A DNA stretch of 35,365 bases from DTSX01 sp964633465 (GCA_964633465.1 CAZWGB010000010.1:1-35365), one strand, 5' to 3'. Positions 16,968-25,390 are shown, numbered from the stretch's first letter. Numbers and translations are program-made. The notes: generated from the letters alone by a model not told the origin.

Positions 16968-18497
16968 TTATACTAGTTTTTTTCTATCAATACGGTTGAT
17001 GACTTCTAAGTAGGCTAGGGCGCCAGATTCGATGATATCTGTGCTAATTCCATGGCCTCGGTAGTCTTGACCCTTATACCGTACTGTCACTGTTACTTCC
17101 CCTTGTGCATCTTCGCCAACACTGACACTATGTATTTCAAAATTAGTGAGCTCCAAATTATAGCCAGTCAAATCTTCCAATGATTTAAATACTGATTCGA
17201 TTGGTCCAACGCCATTGGATGAATTTTCTAATATCCTACCATCATTGTGTTGTAATTTTATATCTGCAAATGCTCCCCAGCTCTTTCCAGAAGAAATCTC
17301 TAAATCTACTAATTCCCAAGGACCAGTTACACCAGACTCAGAACTCATAACGATGGCTTCAATGTCTGAATCGAAAATCTCTTTTTTCCTATCAGCCAAT
17401 TTTTTAAATTCAAGAAAAGCTGAATTTAGTTCTTCTTTATCCAAACTGAATCCTAATTCAGTTACTCGATCTAAAAAAGCATGTCTTCCGCTATGTTTTC
17501 CCAAAACCAAATTTGATTTGGCTATGCCTACATCTTCTGGTCTCATAATTTCATAAGTTAAAGCATTTTTAAGCATCCCATGTTGATGTATACCGGCTTC
17601 ATGTGAAAATGCATTTTCACCAACCACGGCTTTGTTTCTTGGGATATGCACACCAGTTATAGATGAGACCAAACGACTAGTCGGATACAACCTCTTGGTT
17701 TCAATCTGTGTGTCAAAGTTAAAGTATTCTTTTCTGGTTTTAATTGCCATACAAATTTCTTCTAAGGAGGTATTTCCTGCCCTCTCTCCAATACCATTGA
17801 TAGTGCATTCTACTTGTCGAGCTCCTGATTCTATTGCTGCTAAACTATTGGCTACAGATAGTCCTAAATCATCATGGCAATGGGCACTGAAAATAACATT
17901 TTCAGCACCATCGCAATTTTCAATTAAGTATTTAAACAGGTCTCCATATTCAAATGGAATTGAATAGCCAACGGTATCAGGGATATTAATGGTTGTTGCT
18001 CCTGCTGTAATTGCTGCATTGACGACTTCGACTAAGAAATTACGATCTGTCCTGGATGCATCTTCTGGAGAAAATTCTACGTTATCGCAAAATGTTTTTG
18101 CTAACTTTACCCCTTCAAAAGCTGATTTTACGACAGCATCTTGCGTCATGCCTAACTTATGCTCCAAATGAATGTCACTTGTGGCAACGAAGACATGAAT
18201 TCTTTTATTGGGGTTGGCATCTATCGATTTTGCAGCAGCTTCAATATCTTGGGGATTGCAACGAGCCAAGCTACAAATAGTTGAGCCGTTAATTTCTGAC
18301 GCAATTGTTTGCAGTGATTCAAAATCTCCAGGTGAGGCAGCTGCAAAACCAGCCTCTATAATATCGACTTTTAACTCATTCAGAGCATGGGCTATTTTGA
18401 GTTTCTCTCTCAATGACATACTACAGCCTGGTGCTTGCTCACCATCCCTGAGCGTGGTGTCAAACATTAAAACCTTATTTTCTGCTTGTTCAGTCAT
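16968..18497 (-). CDS. leuA: 2-isopropylmalate synthase
   Basis: LeuA condenses acetyl-CoA with 2-oxoisovalerate, the committed step to leucine. The 509 residues match the long bacterial form (E. coli 523). The TIM-barrel half has FDTTLRDGEQAPGCSM, PDTVGYSIPFEYGDL, FSAHCHDDLGLSVANSLAAI and ECTINGIGERAGN, with the metal-binding HCH and N residues present. A linker with HEAGIHQHG and LGKHSGRHAF follows, and the C-terminal 150 residues form the LeuA allosteric domain, where leucine feedback acts. Eleven bases separate it from ilvC. The start M-T-E-Q is preceded by an A/T-rich stretch. Confidence 0.97.
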   Translation of the reverse strand: MTEQAENKVLMFDTTLRDGEQAPGCSMSLREKLKIAHALNELKVDIIEAGFAAASPGDFESLQTIASEINGSTICSLARCNPQDIEAAAKSIDANPNKRIHVFVATSDIHLEHKLGMTQDAVVKSAFEGVKLAKTFCDNVEFSPEDASRTDRNFLVEVVNAAITAGATTINIPDTVGYSIPFEYGDLFKYLIENCDGAENVIFSAHCHDDLGLSVANSLAAIESGARQVECTINGIGERAGNTSLEEICMAIKTRKEYFNFDTQIETKRLYPTSRLVSSITGVHIPRNKAVVGENAFSHEAGIHQHGMLKNALTYEIMRPEDVGIAKSNLVLGKHSGRHAFLDRVTELGFSLDKEELNSAFLEFKKLADRKKEIFDSDIEAIVMSSESGVTGPWELVDLEISSGKSWGAFADIKLQHNDGRILENSSNGVGPIESVFKSLEDLTGYNLELTNFEIHSVSVGEDAQGEVTVTVRYKGQDYRGHGISTDIIESGALAYLEVINRIDRKKLV

Positions 18498-18508
18498 AAT
18501 TTTCTAGA

Positions 18509-19495
18509 TCAATTCTTTAGCCACGACATACGTTCTCTTAGCTCTTTCCCAACTTTCTCAATTTGTTGGTTCTGATCGTCACCCATCATTCGATTGTAGT
18601 TTTCTTTCCCAGTTTTATTCTCTTCAATCCATTCCTGTGCAAATGTTTTATTTTGCACTTCTTCAAGAATGGTCTTCATTCTTTCCTTGGTATCTGAGTT
18701 AATAATTCTTGGTCCTCTGGATAAATCCCCATAGATTGCCGTTTCGCTGACAAATTCATGCATCTTCTTAATTCCACCTTCGTAGAGTAGGTCAACAATT
18801 AACTTCAATTCATGCATACATTCGAAGTAAGCAACTTCAGGTTGGTACCCAGCATCGACCAAGGTATCAAATCCAGAGACAATTAATTCAGTTACTCCAC
18901 CACATAAAACTGCCTGTTCACCAAATAAATCGGTTTCAGTTTCCTCAGCAAAAGTAGTGGTTAAAATCCCAGCTCTTGAGCCACCTATACCATCTGCATA
19001 TGCCATAGCGTTTGCTTGTGCTTGACCAGAATTATCTCTTTCAACGGCCATCAAGCAGGGAACACCTTTGCCTTGCGTATATTGTCTCCTTACTAGATCA
19101 CCAGGTGATTTTGGAGCGATTAAGATTACGTCCAAGTCATTACGTGGTTGGATTTGTTGATAATGAATATTGAAACCATGAGCAAAAAGAAGTGTAGCTG
19201 AATTTTTTATTTTAGATTCCAATGAAGAATACAATTCTGGTTGTGCCATATCTGGCACTAAAAATGAAATTAAATCAGAATCAACTACAGCTTGATCAGG
19301 TTCCATAACATTTAAACCATCGTCAATAGCTTTGTCCCAGCTAGAACCATTTCGTCTAAGCCCAACAACTACATTTAAACCACTGTCTTTCAAATTCATT
19401 GCATGAGCTCGGCCTTGACTACCAAAACCGAGAATAGTTATTTTTTTTGATTCCAGTTGTGTTTTATTTACATCGCCTTCAGAAAATATTTGCAT
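18509..19495 (-). CDS. ilvC: Ketol-acid reductoisomerase (class I)
   Basis: IlvC isomerises and reduces acetohydroxy acids in valine and isoleucine synthesis. The 328-residue size marks the short class I form. The Rossmann domain shows GFGSQG (23-28) and a GLRRNGSSW cofactor loop, suggesting NADPH use. Catalytic elements are AHGFNI (His106), Asp189 and Glu193 in ETDLFGEQAVLCGG, Glu225 and Glu229 in FECMHELKLIVDL, and Ser250. The loop usually written PKGPGH appears as PKSPGD (128-133), a local variation. It is the first gene of the operon, with an AGAGGAAC ribosome-binding site before the ATG. The attenuator lies in the upstream leader. Confidence 0.96.
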   Translation of the reverse strand: MQIFSEGDVNKTQLESKKITILGFGSQGRAHAMNLKDSGLNVVVGLRRNGSSWDKAIDDGLNVMEPDQAVVDSDLISFLVPDMAQPELYSSLESKIKNSATLLFAHGFNIHYQQIQPRNDLDVILIAPKSPGDLVRRQYTQGKGVPCLMAVERDNSGQAQANAMAYADGIGGSRAGILTTTFAEETETDLFGEQAVLCGGVTELIVSGFDTLVDAGYQPEVAYFECMHELKLIVDLLYEGGIKKMHEFVSETAIYGDLSRGPRIINSDTKERMKTILEEVQNKTFAQEWIEENKTGKENYNRMMGDDQNQQIEKVGKELRERMSWLKN

Positions 19496-19529
19496 TATTA
19501 GTTCCTCTTAATTATTTTTTCTTGCTGCT

Positions 19530-19558
19530 AAAAAAAACCCCGCTATTCGGCGGGGCTT
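19530..19558 (-). terminator. Intrinsic terminator (attenuator) ahead of ilvC
   Basis: Read on the minus strand, CCCCGC (complement of 19550-19555) pairs with GCGGGG (complement of 19538-19543) over a 6-base loop, and is followed at once by a run of seven or more T. That is a canonical rho-independent terminator. It lies 34 bases upstream of the ilvC start and after the leader peptide stop, so it can only be useful as a conditional attenuator of the operon. AGCCCC (complement of 19552-19557) at the 5' arm is complementary to GGGGCT within the leader ORF, giving an alternative antiterminator. Confidence 0.9.
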
Positions 19559-19581
19559 GAATTATTTTGTGTTTTAGAAAC

Positions 19582-19701
19582 TTAATTATCAGCCCCATTA
19601 TCATATAAATCCAGAAGCAATAATGCTCCTAGTATACGATTTAAGGAAATAATTTGATCCTCTCGCCTTGTATATTTAGCTTTCATGTACGAAATGGTCA
19701 T
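19582..19701 (-). CDS. ilvC-leu operon leader peptide (attenuator control ORF)
   Basis: A short ORF ends at 19582-19584 (TAA), 24 bases before the terminator. It may start at ATG 19701 (39 residues) or the in-frame ATG 19686 (34 residues). It is rich in regulated codons: IISL, then RILGA, then four consecutive Leu codons (19612-19623) and another Leu (LLLLDL). A GGA 3 bases before the 19701 ATG is only a weak ribosome site. Ribosome stalling at the Leu run would cover CATTAT (19620-19625), free its partner ATAATG (19596-19601) and adjoining GGGGCT (19591-19596), and let the latter pair with the terminator's 5' arm. Completed translation would cover GGGGCT and allow termination. The logic matches leuL and ilv leaders, and the peptide itself has no expected function. 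Confidence 0.85.
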   Translation of the reverse strand: MTISYMKAKYTRREDQIISLNRILGALLLLDLYDNGADN

Positions 19702-19727
19702 GGATCCAATGAATTTTGTCAACTATT

Positions 19728-19733
19728 ATTATA
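19728..19733 (-). promoter_or_regulatory. Likely -10 element of the ilvC-leu operon promoter
   Basis: The minus strand carries a perfect TATAAT here, placing transcription start near 19721, about 20 bases before the leader ATG at 19701. I see no good -35 at 16-18 bases upstream, so it may need an activator. The TTGACA at 19717-19722 lies downstream of it and has no matching -10. Confidence 0.5.
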
Positions 19734-19815
19734 AACTCAGTAAATTGAAGACATTGAAATATTGCCAATATCAAAAGATTTTTTAACTGTTGAGTGATAT
19801 TATCAATGCTTTTAA

Positions 19816-19828
19816 AGGTCAAAGACCT
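19816..19828. promoter_or_regulatory. Palindrome upstream of the TonB operon
   Basis: AGGTC-AAA-GACCT is a perfect 5-base inverted repeat, 33 bases ahead of the first TonB-operon ATG. It could be an operator or the stem of a short 5' UTR hairpin. It does not resemble a full Fur box, and no regulator can be named. Confidence 0.3.
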
Positions 19829-19860
19829 AATAACCTTTTAATTCATTTGAGGAAAATTTG

Positions 19861-20634
19861 ATGAGAATATTTCAAAGTGTAGCTCAGAAGATTGTGTATG
19901 TTAGTCTCATTCTATTCACCATACCAATGATTCTCCCAGCACAAACTCTAAGCCAAATTCTAGGAACTCAAACAGAAAGAACGCTTATAGCTCAAGAATC
20001 ACAAGTCAGAGTTGATAAAGTTGTGACCCAAACACGAGCCATGGAAGACCAGTATAGAGCAACCCTAAAAGAAATTGACGGGTTACTTATTTATAACAAG
20101 TTATTGGAACTTCAAATTGAAAACCAAGAAAGGGTAAAAGTTGATTTGGAACAATCCATTGCCAATGTTGCAATTGTCAATAGACAGATTGTACCAGTAA
20201 TGACACGTATGATTGACTCACTGGAACAATTTATTTCCCTTGATGTTCCTTTTTTGAATCAAGAAAGAACTGATCGAGTAAACGGCCTAAAAGAACTCAT
20301 GTCAAGACAGGATGTTACCGTTGCTGAAAAATTCAGAAAAGTAACGGAAGCTTATCAAATAGAAAATGACTACGGTCGCACCATAGAAACCTACAAGGAT
20401 ACTTTGGAGGTTGATGGTGCATTTTTGGAATTAGATTTTCTTAGAATAGGGCGAATCGCATTAATGTATCAATCGGTTGATGGAAAAATTTCAGGTGTGT
20501 GGAATCAAGGCACTCAGTCCTGGGATGATGCAAGCGGTGAACGTAATCAAATAAAATTAGGCTTAAGCATAGCTAAAAAACAGGTTCCTCCTGACTTAGT
20601 AATTCTGCCAGTTGATTCACCGGAGGCCGCATAA
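19861..20634 (+). CDS. DUF3450 family protein of the TonB2 operon
   Basis: The 257-residue protein starts with a signal peptide or N-terminal anchor (VYVSLILFTIPMILPAQ). A long coiled coil follows (about 40-115: QVRVDKVVTQTRAMEDQYRA, then LLELQIENQERVKVDLEQSI), and then a conserved globular region with ALMYQSVDGKISGVWNQ. This is the DUF3450 pattern of the first gene in Vibrio TonB2/TtpC operons, presumed periplasmic. The ATG at 19861 is chosen over the adjoining TTG at 19858 because a TTGAGGA Shine-Dalgarno fits it. Its stop overlaps the next start in TAATG. Its precise role in energy transduction is unknown to me. Confidence 0.85.
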   Translation: MRIFQSVAQKIVYVSLILFTIPMILPAQTLSQILGTQTERTLIAQESQVRVDKVVTQTRAMEDQYRATLKEIDGLLIYNKLLELQIENQERVKVDLEQSIANVAIVNRQIVPVMTRMIDSLEQFISLDVPFLNQERTDRVNGLKELMSRQDVTVAEKFRKVTEAYQIENDYGRTIETYKDTLEVDGAFLELDFLRIGRIALMYQSVDGKISGVWNQGTQSWDDASGERNQIKLGLSIAKKQVPPDLVILPVDSPEAA

Positions 20635-22001
20635 TGAAAATTCTAAGAGTATTTATTGTATTATTAATTGTTGCATCACTTCCTATTGCTGCTCAACAAG
20701 CAAGCAGCTTGGATGAATTACTTCAAAATGTTGAACAAGGAAAAGTACAAGACGCATCGGATAATCAGAAAAGAGAGAATGAGTTTCGACAGAAAAGAGG
20801 TCAACAGGAAGTCTTACTTAATGAATCTACAGCGACCAAAGTAAAAGAAGAAGATCGAAGTGCAAAACTTGAGGCCGTTTTTGAAGAAAATGAAAAAGAA
20901 CTCAACGAGTTAACTGAAACACTGAATGAACGTCTAGGAGCGCTCAAAGAACTATTTGGGGTAATGCAACAAGTCGCTGGAGATGCTAGAAGTCGTTTTG
21001 ATAACTCTTTAACTAATGTCCAATATCCAGACCGTAGCGGTTTTCTTGATAACCTAGCAAAGAAACTTGGCAGCAGTTCGAAACTACCTTCGATTGATGA
21101 GATTGAAAAGTTATGGTTTGAACTACAAAGAGAAATGACTGAATCAGGTAAAGTTGTTAAATTCTCCACCGATGTTATTGATATACAAGGCAGTAAAAGC
21201 CAAACAACAGTTGTCCGAGTTGGTGCTTTCAATATTGTTGCTGATGGAAAATACTTGAATTATGAACCCACGACGGGCAACGTCTCAGAAATACCAAGAC
21301 AACCAGAAGGCAGAAGATACACCAGTAGCACATCTGAACTCCACAATTCAACCGGAGGAAAAGTTGTCTTTGGCCTAGATCCTACACTAGGTGGCGTTCT
21401 CAGTTCATTGGTTGCACGACCTAATCTGATAGAACGAATTCAACAGGGCGGAATAGTTGGTTATCTAGTTATTGCACTTGGTTTATTTGGTGTTGGCCTT
21501 GCCATTGAACGGCTTATTAAACTGGTTAATGCTGACAGGAAAGTAACTGCTCAATTGGAGAGTGATGTAATTAGTGATGATAATCCTCTTGGTCGTGTTT
21601 TGAGTGTTTATGAAGACAATAAGACTGTCGATACAGAAACTCTTGAACTGAAAATGGCGGAAGCAGTTTTTAAGGAGACACCAGAACTCAATAAAGGACT
21701 TCTTTTAATCAAAGTTATATCTGTAGTGGCGCCATTAATGGGGCTTCTTGGAACAGTTACAGGAATGATTAAAACATTTCAGGCGATTACTCTGTATGGA
21801 ACTGGTGATCCAAAACTAATGGCTGGTGGTATTTCGCAAGCCTTAGTGACAACTGTTTTGGGACTAACAGTGGCTATTCCGACTACACTCCTGCATACAA
21901 TTGTCAGTGGTAGAAGTAGAAAAGTTACTCAAATCATACAAGAGCAAGGTGCCGGTATCATTGCTGAGCATTCAGAAAAAGAAGCCAGCCGTTCTTTATA
22001 A
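20634..22001 (+). CDS. TtpC-like MotA/TolQ/ExbB proton channel protein with periplasmic extension
   Basis: The 455-residue protein has a signal peptide (MKILRVFIVLLIVASLPIAA) and a long coiled-coil periplasmic region (about 40-110). A middle domain to about residue 270 precedes a C-terminal ExbB/TolQ domain. That domain has one membrane helix in GGIVGYLVIALGLFGVGLAI, and two more around VISVVAPLMGLLGTVTGMI and LVTTVLGLTVAIPTTLLHTI, with the family GLLGTVTGMIKTFQAI signature. This architecture matches TtpC of Vibrio, which is required for TonB2 function. A GGAGG ribosome site lies in the 3' end of the preceding gene, and the genes overlap by one base. Confidence 0.9.
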   Translation: MKILRVFIVLLIVASLPIAAQQASSLDELLQNVEQGKVQDASDNQKRENEFRQKRGQQEVLLNESTATKVKEEDRSAKLEAVFEENEKELNELTETLNERLGALKELFGVMQQVAGDARSRFDNSLTNVQYPDRSGFLDNLAKKLGSSSKLPSIDEIEKLWFELQREMTESGKVVKFSTDVIDIQGSKSQTTVVRVGAFNIVADGKYLNYEPTTGNVSEIPRQPEGRRYTSSTSELHNSTGGKVVFGLDPTLGGVLSSLVARPNLIERIQQGGIVGYLVIALGLFGVGLAIERLIKLVNADRKVTAQLESDVISDDNPLGRVLSVYEDNKTVDTETLELKMAEAVFKETPELNKGLLLIKVISVVAPLMGLLGTVTGMIKTFQAITLYGTGDPKLMAGGISQALVTTVLGLTVAIPTTLLHTIVSGRSRKVTQIIQEQGAGIIAEHSEKEASRSL

Positions 22002-22028
22002 TAAAGGATGGCTCAATAGAAGTTTGAG

Positions 22029-22550
22029 ATGATTCAAGACATTATATTGTCAGTACGTGACTTCCTTGAACTGGGAGGACCGGTCCTGAACATCATAGCA
22101 ATTGTGATTTTTGTTATGTGGATGTTAATTCTAGAGCGACTTGCGTATTTTCGAACGGGATTGAAATCTCTTAAATCTAGTATTCAAGCCACTTGGTTAA
22201 ATAGAGAAAAAAAGAAGTCTTGGGAATCAGATGCAGTTAGAGAGAAGCTAATCTCTCAATTTAGTATGTCTGCCAATCAATATCTCCAAATCATAAAGAC
22301 AATGGTCGCCCTTTGTCCTTTACTTGGATTAATGGGGACTGTAACTGGCATGATCGAGGTGTTTGATGTTATGGCATTTTCAGGATCAGGAAATGCCAGA
22401 TCCATGGCTTCTGGTGTATCCAAAGCTACCATTCCAACCATGGCTGGTATGGTAGGAGCATTGTCTGGAGTTTTCCTGGTAACCTTATTGAATCAGAAAG
22501 TAAACAGAGAAGTTGAAGATCTTGAAGACAATTTAACGACTGGTGATTAG
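22029..22550 (+). CDS. exbB: ExbB-type biopolymer transport protein
   Basis: At 173 residues this is the short ExbB2 form. Three membrane helices lie at about 17-36 (VLNIIAIVIFVMWMLILERL), 90-112 and 131-154. The proton-channel signature LCPLLGLMGTVTGMIEVFDV and the later ATIPTMAGMVGALSGVFLV are clear. It forms the inner-membrane proton channel with ExbD and supplies energy to TonB. The gene lies 27 bases after the TtpC-like gene and 24 before exbD. Having both a TtpC-like and an ExbB-like protein is a mark of the TonB2 class. Confidence 0.92.
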   Translation: MIQDIILSVRDFLELGGPVLNIIAIVIFVMWMLILERLAYFRTGLKSLKSSIQATWLNREKKKSWESDAVREKLISQFSMSANQYLQIIKTMVALCPLLGLMGTVTGMIEVFDVMAFSGSGNARSMASGVSKATIPTMAGMVGALSGVFLVTLLNQKVNREVEDLEDNLTTGD

Positions 22551-22574
22551 AATAATCTGTGGAGACAATAAAAA

Positions 22575-22982
22575 ATGAGAAAAAATTTATTCCAATACGT
22601 AGAAGAAGAAGAAGCTGAAATTAATATAACACCGATGCTTGACGTTGTTTTCATCATGTTAATTTTCTTTATTGTCACGGCTTCATTTGTTAAAGAGTCT
22701 GGTTTGGAAGTAAATCGACCTGATGCTCCAACTGCAGTTAAAAAGGAAAATGCAAACATTCTTGTTGCAATTGGCGCAAGCAATGAAATATGGATCAATC
22801 GAAGACGCATTGATCCCAGGGCAGTTCGAGCCAATATTGAGCGCATGCATGCTGAGAATCCAGAAGGAGCAGTTATTATTCAGGCTGATAAAAAAGCATT
22901 TACTGAAACTTTGGTCTTAGTTATGGATTCAGCACGTCAAGCTGGTGTTTTCAATGTCTCCATAGCAGCAGAAACTGAATAA
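22575..22982 (+). CDS. exbD: ExbD-type biopolymer transport protein
   Basis: The 135-residue protein has one N-terminal membrane helix in the signature NITPMLDVVFIMLIFFIVTA, with Asp23 as the conserved protonatable residue of the stator. A periplasmic domain of about 95 residues follows, with ILVAIGASNEIWINRR and GAVIIQADKKAFTETLVLVM. A GGAGA ribosome site is placed before the ATG. It completes the ExbB-ExbD proton channel. Confidence 0.94.
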   Translation: MRKNLFQYVEEEEAEINITPMLDVVFIMLIFFIVTASFVKESGLEVNRPDAPTAVKKENANILVAIGASNEIWINRRRIDPRAVRANIERMHAENPEGAVIIQADKKAFTETLVLVMDSARQAGVFNVSIAAETE

Positions 22983-22991
22983 TTAAAAAAT

Positions 22992-23627
22992 ATGCCTGAA
23001 ACGTTTCAACAAGTTGAAGATCCAAAAATAAGACTTGCCATTGCTGCACTTGCAGCAGTCTTTACGACATTTGGAATCCTTTGGATAATGCAAATACTCA
23101 TTGCCACAGGTAAAGGTGCGATCACCTCAAAGTATGAAGGACGTTTTGTGGATTTTGTTCGTATTGAAAAAGATGAGACTTTGGATACTAAAACCTTGAA
23201 ACCCAAAAAACCACCTGAACCTGAGCAACCCCCACCTGATACCCCACCTCAGTTGGATGAAATTGATGCATCGGTCCAAACGGTAAATATTGGAGCTGTC
23301 GATACTGAGGTTGGTGTAAATGTAGGAGGTATAGGAGGATTCAATGCTGCTGAAGGGGAATATTTACCCATCGTTAAAGTAGCACCTATTTATCCCAATA
23401 GAGCCTTAACTAGAGGCATTGAAGGGCATTGTATAGTTGTCTATACAGTGACAAGAAATGGAACTACCAAGGATCCAAAAGTAGTTGAATGCACAAGTAG
23501 TCTCTTTGCCAATGCATCAGTTAAAGCTTCTGCAAAATTCAAATACAAACCGAGAGTAATTAACGGTCAACCTATTGATGTGCCTGGAGTCATGCACAAA
23601 ATAACGTTTGAATTGGAGAATAATTAA
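22992..23627 (+). CDS. tonB: TonB energy-transducing protein (TonB2-like)
   Basis: The 211-residue protein has one membrane anchor (about 14-38, AIAALAAVFTTFGILWIMQI), a short Pro-rich spacer (PPEPEQPPPDTPP, about 74-86) and a C-terminal TonB domain: GEYLPIVKVAPIYPNRALTR, then GIEGHCIVVYTVTRNGTTKD and the final beta strand. The Pro-rich region is short, as in TonB2 proteins, so the reach across the periplasm may depend on partners such as TtpC. It follows exbD by 9 bases and ends 1 base before the TPR gene's ATG. Confidence 0.94.
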   Translation: MPETFQQVEDPKIRLAIAALAAVFTTFGILWIMQILIATGKGAITSKYEGRFVDFVRIEKDETLDTKTLKPKKPPEPEQPPPDTPPQLDEIDASVQTVNIGAVDTEVGVNVGGIGGFNAAEGEYLPIVKVAPIYPNRALTRGIEGHCIVVYTVTRNGTTKDPKVVECTSSLFANASVKASAKFKYKPRVINGQPIDVPGVMHKITFELENN

Positions 23628-23628
23628 A

Positions 23629-25380
23629 ATGAAGACTCGAATTATTTTAGTGGCTCTAGTTTTTGTAATAAATGCTATTGGTTTGACCATAAACAAACAG
23701 GACTTTGTAGGCTTCACAACTGCAAAAGCACAATCGAAAGAAGACTATGAAGAAAACACCAAAAGCAAACGCAAAACTAAAAAAACAGGAGCTATGACCG
23801 AAAGAGTAGCCAAAAAACTTCAAGAAGCCCAAGGTGTAATTGAAGCAGAACAATTGGCAGAGGGCATCGAAATCTTAAATGAAATTCTAGAAATGAGAAG
23901 ATTGACAGATTACGAAAGAGCTCAAGTCAACTATTTTTTTGCTTACGTTGCTTATCTTAAAGAAGATTACAGAGGGGCAATTAATTACTACAACAAAGTT
24001 CTCATAGAAGAAGAAGTACCGGAAGGATTGCTTTCTTCTGCCCGCTACACAATTGCTCAATTATGGTTTCAATTGGAAGAATGGGACAAAGCCATCATAG
24101 CTGTTGATGACCTGTTGGCCAATGCTGAGAGCCCAAGACCAGATTTATATATTCTAAAAGGCTCTGCTCTCTATCAGCTTAAAAAATATCGTGAAATGAT
24201 ACCCGTGATTCTTGCTGCAATTGATTTATCTGAAGAAAGGAACCCTTTCAGGATCCAATCATTGCAAGACAATATAAAATCGACCGCTGATGAAAACAGA
24301 GTTACATACGATAAAAGTGGGGCAACAGAAGTCAATTACCCACAACTTGTAAGGATTATCACCATAAAACTAAAAGAAGATTTAACTCAATTAAGAGAAC
24401 GAGACGTTGAGCAAAAAACACAAATTGAAGAAACGATTGTTGATTTAGAAAAATCTATTGCCAATCTAGCTATTGGCCCAACTAAAGAAAATTGGTGGCT
24501 ATTGCTCAGAGCGGCATATTTTGAACTAGATGACATAGAGAACGTACGTATTATCCTTGAACGTCTGCTTTTTGAGTGGCCCAAAAAAGAATATTGGACT
24601 CAATTATCTGCAGTTTACGGTCAGCTGAAATTTGACGATAAGCAAATGTCTAGTTACCGGACTGCTTATGAACAGGGCTTTCTTGATAAAAGCAATGAAT
24701 TAGTCCAAATGGCACAACTCTATCTTTCAATGGAAGTTCCATACAAAGCTGCAGTTATTCTCCAAAAAGGTTTTGATGCTGGACAAGTGGATCATGAAGT
24801 TAAAAATTGGAGATTGTTGTCTCAGGCTTGGTTTCTTGCTGCAAACGATCAAATGGCAATTACAGCTTTGCGTGAAGCAGCTAAATTATCTGACGACGGA
24901 GAATTGGACATACGTTTAGCTCGTTCTTTAGCAAACATTGCTGACTTTGAAGGCTGTGTTAGATCTGCAGAAACAGCAATCAGTAAAGGTGATCTGAAAA
25001 GAGAAGATGAATCATATATAACATTGGGCATGTGTCAATTTGAAGTAGCTGCCTATGATGGCTCAAAAGAATCTTTTGATTTAGCTGCAATAGACGCTGA
25101 AATAAGAAAGGAAATAGCCTTAGAGAACTGTGCAGCAAACGAAGAAATGACCAAGGAAATCTTTGTTAAAACACTTGAACAGCAAGAGCAGGATCTAAAA
25201 AAAGGAAAAGAAATTGAAGACAAAATACTTTCATGTGTAATGCCCGCGTCTTTGAGAACCGTCAACAACTGGCAAAAATTTCTTGAAAAAGAAGTCGCAC
25301 GTGTCACTCAACTGCAGAACCAACTGAAAGACATCGAAGAACAATTAAGAAATAGAGAATCCCAAGCTATATCTTTCTAA
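23629..25380 (+). CDS. TPR-repeat protein of the TonB2 operon
   Basis: The 583-residue protein has an N-terminal signal peptide (KTRIILVALVFVINAIGLTI). It then carries a Lys-rich stretch (KSKRKTKKTG), and tetratricopeptide-like helical pairs throughout, for instance YFFAYVAYLKEDYRGAINYY and YTIAQLWFQLEEWDKAIIAV. A coiled coil closes the C-terminus (VTQLQNQLKDIEEQLRNRE). A similar TPR gene ends the Vibrio TonB2 operon, so it is probably a periplasmic scaffold for TonB complex assembly, by inference from context. ATG 23629 is preferred because a GGAGAATAA site precedes it. The frame also opens upstream at a TTG (23608) inside tonB. Confidence 0.88.
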   Translation: MKTRIILVALVFVINAIGLTINKQDFVGFTTAKAQSKEDYEENTKSKRKTKKTGAMTERVAKKLQEAQGVIEAEQLAEGIEILNEILEMRRLTDYERAQVNYFFAYVAYLKEDYRGAINYYNKVLIEEEVPEGLLSSARYTIAQLWFQLEEWDKAIIAVDDLLANAESPRPDLYILKGSALYQLKKYREMIPVILAAIDLSEERNPFRIQSLQDNIKSTADENRVTYDKSGATEVNYPQLVRIITIKLKEDLTQLRERDVEQKTQIEETIVDLEKSIANLAIGPTKENWWLLLRAAYFELDDIENVRIILERLLFEWPKKEYWTQLSAVYGQLKFDDKQMSSYRTAYEQGFLDKSNELVQMAQLYLSMEVPYKAAVILQKGFDAGQVDHEVKNWRLLSQAWFLAANDQMAITALREAAKLSDDGELDIRLARSLANIADFEGCVRSAETAISKGDLKREDESYITLGMCQFEVAAYDGSKESFDLAAIDAEIRKEIALENCAANEEMTKEIFVKTLEQQEQDLKKGKEIEDKILSCVMPASLRTVNNWQKFLEKEVARVTQLQNQLKDIEEQLRNRESQAISF

Positions 25381-25390
25381 TACAGCAACA

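Noticed and set aside
19717..19722. TTGACA on the minus strand as the -35 of the ilvC operon promoter
   Set aside because: At 16-18 bases downstream there is no -10 hexamer (best is GACCAT), and that start would lie past the leader ATG. The TATAAT 5 bases upstream of it fits better.
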